NCBI GenBank assembly: GCA_003455945.1
Contig: DMPQ01000087.1
Location: 8,474 to 15,841 of the forward strand
Direction of reading: 5' to 3'
Length of the DNA: 7,368 bases
Source of the DNA: Planctomycetaceae bacterium
Lineage (GTDB): Bacteria > Planctomycetota > Planctomycetia > Pirellulales > Pirellulaceae
Shown here: in pieces, positions 1 to 5,825 of the stretch
How positions within the stretch are numbered: position 1 is the first letter of the stretch
Layout of the letters: each line of letters opens with the position of its first letter
Position numbers and translations under genes: made by a program
The notes under the pieces: model-generated
The model's database searches: none
Seen by the model: the letters and a program-made list of their open reading frames with translations, nothing else
Told to the model about the DNA's origin: nothing

Positions 1-727
1 ACACCGATCGACAGGTGTCCCTTGCCAGGATGCATTCCGATTCGACTTGGTCGACATGCCTGACGGACCGACTCTGATCGCGTGCGTAGCGGATGGAGCG
101 GGAAGCGCCGAACGTTCCGAGGACGGTTCCCGTCAGGCCTGTGATTCGATCGTGCGGACGATCCGATCCGCGCTCGAGAACGGTTTCCGGATCGGAGATT
201 GTTGTCGTAACGATGCGCTCGGCTGGTTTGTTTCCGCTCGTGAAGAAGTCCGTCTGCTGGCCGAGCAAGCCTCGCTTCCGATCCGAGAGTATGCGACGAC
301 GCTATTGACTGCGGTCGTTGGTACCGATCGCTCCGTCTTCGCTCAGATCGGCGATGGCGCGATCGTCGTGAGGGCGGAAGGCGATTACGAGGCCGTTTTC
401 TGGCCGCAGGGAGGGGAGTTTGCGGGGACGACGAATTTCCTGACCTCGCCCGACTTCGGTTCGTTCATGGATTTCACGACTCGAACCGGGGCCGTCAACG
501 AGTTGGCACTTTTCACCGATGGGCTCGAAAGACTGATCCTTCGTTTTGCCGACCGTGCAGTTCATGGTCCGTTCCTGGCGCCGATTGCCGAAGCACTTCG
601 GCGGTCCGACGATACGGAACTTCTTTGCCGAGGGCTCCGCGACTTTCTCGATTCCGATTCGGTGAATCAGCGTACTGACGACGACAAGACGCTGCTGTTC
701 GCCTGTCGCTCGGCAGGCGGTGCGTAA
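1..727 (+). CDS. PP2C-type serine/threonine protein phosphatase, 5'-truncated by window edge (YegK-like)
   Basis: Predicted to remove phosphate from Ser/Thr residues, probably of proteins modified by the kinase encoded next door; PP2C enzymes use two metal ions. The reading frame is open from base 2 with no stop, and the residues before the first in-frame TTG (base 47) read HRSTGVPCQDAFRFD, which matches the conserved N-terminal PP2C_2-family signature (H...G.pCQDa). So the TTG is internal and the true start is upstream, probably missing only some 10-25 residues. Counting from base 2, visible motifs are VADGAGSA (metal-binding Asp 31), TTLL (about 99-102), IGDGA (Asp 118), FTDG (Asp 173) and DDDKT (226-230), so all metal ligands expected for an active phosphatase are present. 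It ends in TAA at 725-727, abutting the kinase gene. Family assignment is confident; the specific partner and the YegK label rest on gene order. Confidence 0.9.
   Translation, partial: HRSTGVPCQDAFRFDLVDMPDGPTLIACVADGAGSAERSEDGSRQACDSIVRTIRSALENGFRIGDCCRNDALGWFVSAREEVRLLAEQASLPIREYATTLLTAVVGTDRSVFAQIGDGAIVVRAEGDYEAVFWPQGGEFAGTTNFLTSPDFGSFMDFTTRTGAVNELALFTDGLERLILRFADRAVHGPFLAPIAEALRRSDDTELLCRGLRDFLDSDSVNQRTDDDKTLLFACRSAGGA
715..720 (+). promoter_or_regulatory. Shine-Dalgarno-like site deciding the kinase start
   Basis: AGGCGG lies inside the last codons of the phosphatase gene, 8 nt before the GTG at 729. For the alternative GTG at 720 the same motif would overlap or touch the start codon. 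The spacing therefore favours 729. Its position inside the upstream gene suggests translational coupling of phosphatase and kinase. Confidence 0.45.
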
Positions 728-728
728 C

Positions 729-2714
729 GTGAGACGACTTCGTGACGGGCGAGGTGCGCCGATCGATCTCGGATCGGAATTCGGTGGCGGTGGCGAGGGA
801 GTCGTCCACGCGATCGTCGGCCGTGACGATTCCGTGGCAAAAGTCTATCGAGCGCCACTGACCGACGATCGCGTCCGAAAGCTCAACCGTATGGTTGCCG
901 GTGCGAATCCCAAGATCTTGGGCATCGCGGCGTGGCCAATCGATTTGCTCTTCGATCCCAACTCGGGAGACCCTGTCGGCTTTCTGATGCGGCGGGTCGT
1001 CGGTTTTCAGGAGATTCATCAGCTCTACAGCCCGGTTCAGCGGAAGCGTCTGTTTCCGAATGCAGACTGGAGGCATCTGATTCGTGCGGCACGAAATTGT
1101 GCTGCTGCCTTCGATACGCTTCATCAAGAGGGGATCGTCGTCGGAGATGTCAATCAGGGCAATCTGCTCGTCAACGAGTCGGCAGAGATCCGATTGATCG
1201 ATTGCGACTCGTTTCAGGTGACGTCGGCCGGTCAGGTCCATTTGTGTAGGGTCGGCGTTCCGCATTTTCAGCCGCCCGAGTTTCAGTCCGGTGGGCTCGA
1301 CTGGACGACAGTCGCAAGGACGGCTGATCACGACAATTTCGGGTTGGCGGTCCTGATTTTCCATTTGCTGCTACTCGGGCGGCATCCGTTTGCCGGACGG
1401 TACTCGGGTCAGGAAGACCTGCTGATCGAGGAAGCGATCGGAAAGCGATTGTTCGCGTACGGTCGATCCGCCGTGCGGAACGGAATGTCTCCGCCTCCGC
1501 ATACCGTTCCGAGAGACGCGTTGTCGGGCGAGGTGATGGACGCCTTCGAGTCGGCCTTCGTTACCGGCGGTATCAATGGGCAGAATCGTCCGACATCGGC
1601 CCAATGGGTGACGCTACTCGATCAACTCGAGCGGCGGTTAACTCGATGTGCCGACGGTAGCAGTCACTACTTCGTGCCCCGCTCGGCTGGATGCCCATGG
1701 TGCGAGCTGAATCTGAACGGCGCGCCCGATTTCTTCGAAGGTACCGGATCGATTGGAGACGGCGCACGGACGTTCGATACGGCTCGGTTCTGGTCAGAGG
1801 TCGAGCAGGTCAGTCGTCCCGATCGGACGTTCGTTCCGGCTCAACGCGCGGATCCCAGACACTTGCGTCCACGCGCGATTGCCGTTGAAGGGGACTCAGG
1901 ATCGATCGTCAGGCTCGTCCTGTTCGGAGTCGCGATAGGGGCGGTGCTTGTGAGCGCGCTAGCGCTGATCGAGCCCCGACTCCTTTTCGCGACATTCCCG
2001 ATCGCCGTTTCGTCGTCCGCCGGAGCGCTGATCCTGCAGCGATCGACGCCGCTCGGAAAGGCGAGGAGGCGAGTTCGAGAGCAACTTGATTCGAAGGTCG
2101 CCGAGTGCCGAGGAATCGAGCTCCGGATGCGTCGTTTGGCTTCTGAATCTCTGGATCGATTCGACGCGGATCGGTCCGCCTTGCTCCGGATGCGCAACCA
2201 ATATGACGCGTCGTTCGGGCATCAACGAGCGGAGATCGATTCGCTTGGCGCCAATGTTCGAATGCGCCAGCTAGAGGCGTTTCTCCGAACGAAGCTTCTT
2301 TACGAACATCGGATCGAAGGAATCGGTACTAGCCGATTGGCGACGCTCGAAGCGTACGGGGTCGAGACGGCATTCGACGTGACTCCCGAGCGGCTAGCAG
2401 ACGTGCCGGGATTCGGAGAGGTACTTCGCGCCAGACTGTTGGATTGGCGCAGTAGAATCGAGTCGCGATTCCGTTTCGACCCATCACAGGGCGTACCGCG
2501 AAGCGAGCTCGTGCTCGTCGAACGACGATATCGACAGCACCGTATGGTACTGGAGCGACAGATGAAGAAGTTGCTCTGCGAATTGAGGGAAGGGGTTCGG
2601 AAGTCGTCGGCAGAGATCAGCGAGATGGATCGACAAGCTGCTGAACTTGATCGCGAAGCAAAGCAGCTTCGCTGCGATCTGGACGCAATGCCGAAGTTCG
2701 GATGGCAACTTTGA
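729..2714 (+). CDS. Membrane-anchored protein kinase with zinc knuckle and helix-hairpin-helix DNA-binding domain (YegI/COG4248-like)
   Basis: Predicted Ser/Thr kinase fused to a DNA-binding module, about 661 aa from GTG 729 (a GTG at 720 would add 3 residues). Domains in order: kinase domain, about 15-225, with Gly loop GGGGEG (19-24), ATP-anchoring Lys 38 in VAKVY, catalytic-loop GDVNQGN (Asp 140, Asn 145), metal-binding Asp 158 in LIDCDSF replacing DFG, PPE (182-184) replacing APE, and HDNFG around 202. Next is a Cys/His knuckle, C307, H313 and CPWC (C322, C325), probably zinc-binding. Two hydrophobic helices follow (about 393-414 and 417-436), then a basic and charged coiled coil (about 444-522). 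A tandem HhH comes next (about 527-574, hairpins GIG and GFG), then a final coiled coil (about 594-650). Catalytic residues are retained, so activity is likely although the HRD and DFG motifs are atypical. A membrane hairpin would keep kinase and HhH both cytoplasmic. The gene directly follows the phosphatase, its likely antagonist. Substrate and signal are unknown. Confidence 0.88.
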   Translation: MRRLRDGRGAPIDLGSEFGGGGEGVVHAIVGRDDSVAKVYRAPLTDDRVRKLNRMVAGANPKILGIAAWPIDLLFDPNSGDPVGFLMRRVVGFQEIHQLYSPVQRKRLFPNADWRHLIRAARNCAAAFDTLHQEGIVVGDVNQGNLLVNESAEIRLIDCDSFQVTSAGQVHLCRVGVPHFQPPEFQSGGLDWTTVARTADHDNFGLAVLIFHLLLLGRHPFAGRYSGQEDLLIEEAIGKRLFAYGRSAVRNGMSPPPHTVPRDALSGEVMDAFESAFVTGGINGQNRPTSAQWVTLLDQLERRLTRCADGSSHYFVPRSAGCPWCELNLNGAPDFFEGTGSIGDGARTFDTARFWSEVEQVSRPDRTFVPAQRADPRHLRPRAIAVEGDSGSIVRLVLFGVAIGAVLVSALALIEPRLLFATFPIAVSSSAGALILQRSTPLGKARRRVREQLDSKVAECRGIELRMRRLASESLDRFDADRSALLRMRNQYDASFGHQRAEIDSLGANVRMRQLEAFLRTKLLYEHRIEGIGTSRLATLEAYGVETAFDVTPERLADVPGFGEVLRARLLDWRSRIESRFRFDPSQGVPRSELVLVERRYRQHRMVLERQMKKLLCELREGVRKSSAEISEMDRQAAELDREAKQLRCDLDAMPKFGWQL

Positions 2715-2725
2715 TTCGAATCGCG

Positions 2726-2742
2726 GGCGAGTCAGCCTCGCC
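2726..2742. terminator. Possible bidirectional terminator hairpin between convergent genes
   Basis: In the 41-bp gap between the kinase stop and the rmuC stop, GGCGAG (2726-2731) and CTCGCC (2737-2742) form a perfect 6-bp stem around a 5-nt loop, with a possible G-U pair below it. No clear T-run follows on either strand, so it is a weak intrinsic terminator candidate; its position between two converging 3' ends is the main support. Confidence 0.35.
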
Positions 2743-2755
2743 TTGCGGAATCAGA

Positions 2756-4291
2756 TCACGCGTCGCCTCCGCTCGTCGCATCGATGTCCTCGAGCTCATC
2801 GACTCCAGGCAAACTGAGAAGTCGAGAGGATTCCTCGGCCGGCAGCTGTTCGACCTCGCGGAGTTTCCGGGCGATCGCTCGAGACCGAACGCCTGACTGA
2901 TCGATCGACCGACTCGCGGTGTCCAGTTGTTTCTTGACCTTGTCGAGCACCTCGGCGAACTTGCCGAATTCGGTCTTTACCGCACCCAGAACTCGCCAAG
3001 TCTCGCTGGCTCGTTTCTCGATCGCCAGCGTCTGGAACCCCATCCTGAGACTGGTGAGGATCGCAACGAAGTTCGTCGGGCCGGCGACGAGCACTCGGAA
3101 GTTCTGCTGAAGGTCCTCGACCAACGAGGGCTGCCTGAGTACTTCCGCAAAGAGCCCCTCGGTCGGCAAGAACATGATTGCGAAGTCCGTCGTGTGGGGC
3201 GGCGCAACGTACTTGTCGCTGATCTCCTTTGCCGAGGCTCGGACGGCTCGTGCCAATCCGTTTGCAGCTGCTTGGACTGCTTCGGCATCACAACGTTCTG
3301 CCGCCTCCTGAAGGCGAGCGTAGTCCTCCTGCGGGAACTTCGAGTCGATGGGAAGCCACATCGGTCGGTCGGGATCATTCTTCGGACCAGGAAGGCGAAT
3401 CGCGAACTCGACTCGCTCGGTCGTCTCCTGACGCACGCAGACATTCCGCGCGAACTGATCCGGCGTCAGGACTTGTTCGAGCAGAATACCGAGCTGCACC
3501 TCGGCCCAGGTGCCACGAACCTTGACGTTGGTCAGGACTCGTTTGAGATCGCCGACCCCCGTGGCGAGGTTCTGCATCTCGCCGAGGCCCTTGTGGACCG
3601 CTTCTAGACGATCGCTGACCAGCTTGAACGATTCTCCGAGCCGTCGTTCCAGTGAATCCTGAAGTTTCTCGTCGACCGTCCGCCGCATCTCATCGAGCTT
3701 CTTTTCGTTTCCTTCCTGGAGCTCCTTCACGCGTCGGTCGAGCTGCAGTCGGATCGCCTCCAGCTCGGCGCGATTGACGTCGGTCTGATCTCGAACCGCC
3801 TTCAGCAGCTCGTCCAAGGCGGTCTTTTGGGAGACGCGAAGATCACCTACCGGCAGAGAGACGGCTTCGACTGCCACCTTGAGCCCCGACTTGAGGTCAT
3901 CTCGAACCTCCTTCAGATGAGTCGAGTTGTCGGAACGCAACTCCTTGAGTCGGTCCTCGAGAGTTCGACGAAAATGCTCAGACCCCTTGGTCATCGCTTC
4001 GACAAGTTCGCGGTGAGCACGAGCCATCGATTCGGATCGCTCCTGGTATGAATGAACCAGGCGATTGAAATCGCTCGATCGAGTCTGATCAGCCTCCTGA
4101 AGTCGTGCCGCCAATTCCTCGCGCAGATCCCGAGCGACCTGTCGACCTTCGTCTCGATTCGAACGTAACTCGTCGCGGATTACGTTTGACGAGTCTGCGG
4201 GAACCGCGCCTCGGCGAATCAACAGCAGGAACAAAACGACCACCGCGATTACGGTCAACACAAGGTTAATGCCGGAAACGACCTCGATCAT
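2756..4291 (-). CDS. rmuC: DNA recombination protein RmuC
   Basis: RmuC-family protein, 511 aa from the ATG at 4291; E. coli RmuC is about 475 aa. The family limits recombination at inverted repeats and short-repeat inversions, and its conserved domain is considered related to PD-(D/E)XK nucleases. Visible parts are one N-terminal membrane helix (about 8-25) followed by basic residues. A long charged coiled coil comes next (about 38-235). The conserved RmuC domain (about 236-460) carries GTWAE (260-264), IDSKFP (315-320, the candidate nuclease-core D-x-K), FLPTEGLFAEVL (374-385) and GPTNF (from 404). The C-terminus is a short acidic tail. An in-frame TTG six bases earlier (4297) is possible, but a GAGG motif sits 6 nt before the ATG and directly against the TTG, so the ATG is preferred. 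It converges with the kinase gene and diverges from the nuclease-fold gene. Family call is strong; cellular role is inferred from E. coli. Confidence 0.93.
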   Translation of the reverse strand: MIEVVSGINLVLTVIAVVVLFLLLIRRGAVPADSSNVIRDELRSNRDEGRQVARDLREELAARLQEADQTRSSDFNRLVHSYQERSESMARAHRELVEAMTKGSEHFRRTLEDRLKELRSDNSTHLKEVRDDLKSGLKVAVEAVSLPVGDLRVSQKTALDELLKAVRDQTDVNRAELEAIRLQLDRRVKELQEGNEKKLDEMRRTVDEKLQDSLERRLGESFKLVSDRLEAVHKGLGEMQNLATGVGDLKRVLTNVKVRGTWAEVQLGILLEQVLTPDQFARNVCVRQETTERVEFAIRLPGPKNDPDRPMWLPIDSKFPQEDYARLQEAAERCDAEAVQAAANGLARAVRASAKEISDKYVAPPHTTDFAIMFLPTEGLFAEVLRQPSLVEDLQQNFRVLVAGPTNFVAILTSLRMGFQTLAIEKRASETWRVLGAVKTEFGKFAEVLDKVKKQLDTASRSIDQSGVRSRAIARKLREVEQLPAEESSRLLSLPGVDELEDIDATSGGDA

Positions 4292-4297
4292 CTTCAA

Positions 4298-4301
4298 CCT
4301 C
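4298..4301 (-). promoter_or_regulatory. Ribosome binding site of rmuC
   Basis: On the minus strand this reads GAGG, with a 6-nt spacer to the ATG at 4291. It is contiguous with the alternative TTG at 4297, which could not be served by it, so it supports the shorter reading. Confidence 0.5.
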
Positions 4302-4554
4302 GGGCGGCAATCGCCTAACGCAGATCACTTCGCGTATTCGCGTCCATCATCTTCAGGACCGTCGAATGCCGCAATCCAGTCCGAGTGTCGACCAAGACTA
4401 AGGTGACATGGGTGCAAGCTTCTCTCGGACGGTCGATTGCTTCTCGGAGCTGACGTCGAGGAAACATCCGAGTGCGAGAGGTTTAGGCTAACATTCCGTG
4501 GTCCGATCGAGACCGACATGTCTCGCAGCCGCTGACCGCTGGCCGTTCACCTCC
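4302..4554. other. Divergent non-coding region between rmuC and the nuclease-fold gene
   Basis: About 270 bp separate two divergent start codons, so both promoters should lie here. It is less GC-rich than the flanking gene on the right. On the + strand the clearest promoter-like stretch is TAGGCTAACATT (4484-4495), whose TAACAT resembles a -10 box, but no good -35 hexamer sits at normal spacing. On the minus strand no convincing pair was found. A short palindromic CGCG-TATT-CGCG lies at 4331-4342. Reading frames across this region are serine/arginine-rich and look random, so I see no gene here. Confidence 0.45.
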
Positions 4555-4569
4555 AGGAATCGCCCTCCG

Positions 4570-5607
4570 ATGCTCAGAATCGACCGCGAGAAGCGTGGGT
4601 TCCTGCCGCTCGAGACTCCTTCGCTTGCCGAGGCGGCGATTACCGAGCGGTACGATCTGCAGGAGTTCATCAGCAACAGCCCCGAGGTCTTCTTTCGCGA
4701 ACTCGGCCTCGAACTGCTGCTTGTCGGCACCGAGATCGAGCCGTCCAAGAACGTGCAGGATCGGATCGATCTGCTCGCTATCGACCGCGAAGGGGCCTGT
4801 GTCGTCATCGAACTGAAACGCGGCAGTCGCAAGTTCCAGATGCTCCAGGCGATCACCTACGCCGGCATGATCGCGCAGTGGTCCGCGGCCGATCTCATCG
4901 GGCTGCTCGACGAAGCCGGACAGGAACGGCTGACCGATTTCCTGGAAGTCGCTCCCGAAGAGATCAACCGCTCCCAACGGATCGTGCTGATCGCCGAGGC
5001 GTTCGACTATGCGCTCCTGGTCGGTGCCGAATGGCTCAGCGACCGCTACGGCGTGCAGATCAGCTGCTGCCGCGTCTCGATCGCGCGCGAGCCGAGCACC
5101 GGAGTCGAATACTTGGTCTGCTCCAACGTCTATCCCGTTCCGGAACTGGCCGACCAAGCCGTCTCGCGCGGACGACGCTCGGCCGTCGTCACCGACGCGC
5201 CGTGGAGCGACTGGGAAACGGCGCTCGCCGAGGTCGAGAACCCGGCGCTCGCTCAGTTCTTCCGCGAACAACTTGCCGCCGGACGCGAGTCGTATCTCCG
5301 CAAGCGGTATCTCCACTTTCGGATCGACGGACGACGACGCTTCTCCGTCCGAGCGGCTCGTGCTCACGCCTACGTCCGGCAGTACGGCCGCTTCGACGGT
5401 GATCTCGACTGGTGGCGACAACGACTGAGTGATCCCGAGTCGATTCGGCCCGTGCGCCGCGGCTCGGCCCTGAGCTTCTCTCTGAAGTCGCTCGGCGACT
5501 TCCAGGCACTCCAGAACGCCGCCACTCGAGAGCTGCACGCCGTGGCGTGGTCGGCGGCAGACGAGGCCTGGGACGAGACCGGAGACGGGATGGTGTCGTC
5601 GTCGTGA
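4570..5607 (+). CDS. PD-(D/E)XK nuclease-fold protein (NucS/DUF91-like core) with uncharacterised C-terminal region
   Basis: Predicted DNA-cleaving or DNA-binding protein of 345 aa. The N-terminal half shows the restriction-endonuclease-like core in order: Glu 55 in VGTEIE, RIDLLAID (Asp 67), VVIELKRG (Glu 81, Lys 83), and QAITYAGMI (Gln 93, Tyr 97). This arrangement of D, E-x-K and downstream Q...Y resembles NucS/DUF91 and related families, and the active-site residues look intact. The region after about residue 135 has hydrophobic strand-like segments (IVLIAEAFD). A charged C-terminal part follows (about 225-325, with RFDGDLDWWRQRL), which I do not recognise. The frame stays open upstream to a GTG at 4498, but those 24 residues look unlike a domain; the ATG at 4570 has AGGA 11 nt before it, so it is preferred. 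It lacks a visible methyltransferase partner, so it is unlikely to be a classical restriction enzyme. Fold call is fairly sure; substrate is unknown. Confidence 0.8.
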   Translation: MLRIDREKRGFLPLETPSLAEAAITERYDLQEFISNSPEVFFRELGLELLLVGTEIEPSKNVQDRIDLLAIDREGACVVIELKRGSRKFQMLQAITYAGMIAQWSAADLIGLLDEAGQERLTDFLEVAPEEINRSQRIVLIAEAFDYALLVGAEWLSDRYGVQISCCRVSIAREPSTGVEYLVCSNVYPVPELADQAVSRGRRSAVVTDAPWSDWETALAEVENPALAQFFREQLAAGRESYLRKRYLHFRIDGRRRFSVRAARAHAYVRQYGRFDGDLDWWRQRLSDPESIRPVRRGSALSFSLKSLGDFQALQNAATRELHAVAWSAADEAWDETGDGMVSSS

Positions 5608-5825
5608 CGGGACGACTGCCGAGCGGATTGCTTAGCCGACAAGCCGCGAGGGAGCGGAGTTGTGGGCGAGAGGGACCGATTCGAGTGCTGTCCGTCGAGG
5701 TTCGAGTGTCTCCCCCACAGGATCAGGTAGGCCGACGAGATTCTCGCGACCGGTCCTTGCGACGCCCTGCTGCTCGTTCGATCCTCTGACCTGTCCCCTC
5801 TTGCCGTCTCGAACTCCCTCTCGGT
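5608..5825. other. Non-coding region upstream of the beta-propeller gene
   Basis: About 218 bp between two same-strand genes. It contains an imperfect inverted repeat (listed separately) and a purine-rich run around 5647-5676. No convincing promoter hexamers were found. Frames that cross it are arginine/serine-rich, lack recognisable motifs and continue as out-of-frame readings of the next gene, so no gene is called. The distance suggests the propeller gene has its own promoter and is not simply co-transcribed. Confidence 0.5.
5660..5720. repeat. Imperfect inverted repeat with internal direct repeat
   Basis: TTGTGGGCGAGA (5660-5671) can pair with TCTCCCCCACAG (5709-5720) at 11 of 12 positions counting one G-T pair, with a single C-C mismatch. 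The 37-nt interior holds two copies of TTCGAGTG (5680-5687 and 5701-5708) and a small GGAC/GTCC stem. It could be an RNA structure, a transcription stop for the nuclease gene without a T-run, or a dispersed repeat. Confidence 0.4.

Noticed and set aside
47..727. TTG at 47 as the real start of the phosphatase
   Set aside because: Conserved PP2C N-terminal residues (GVPCQDAF) are encoded in frame before it, so the gene begins outside the window.
513..1364. 283-codon minus-strand open frame across the phosphatase/kinase junction
   Set aside because: It lies over two genes with clear catalytic motifs on the other strand, and its product is Arg/Asp-rich with no domain signature.
2927..3607. 226-codon + strand open frame opposite rmuC
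   Set aside because: Mirror of the highly conserved RmuC domain; no motifs of its own.
4325..4519. Short minus-strand frame (64 codons) just upstream of rmuC, as a possible leader gene
   Set aside because: Ser/Arg-rich random-looking product, no ribosome binding site seen, and it would cover the region expected to hold the promoters.
4483..5538. Long open frame (351 codons) on the minus strand opposite the nuclease-fold gene
   Set aside because: Antisense shadow in GC-rich DNA. The + strand frame shows an ordered PD-(D/E)XK motif set, whereas the antisense product has no recognisable motif and a repetitive composition.
4570..5607. Part of a restriction-modification system
   Set aside because: No methyltransferase or specificity subunit is visible in the window; the core resembles NucS/DUF91-type nucleases more than type II enzymes.
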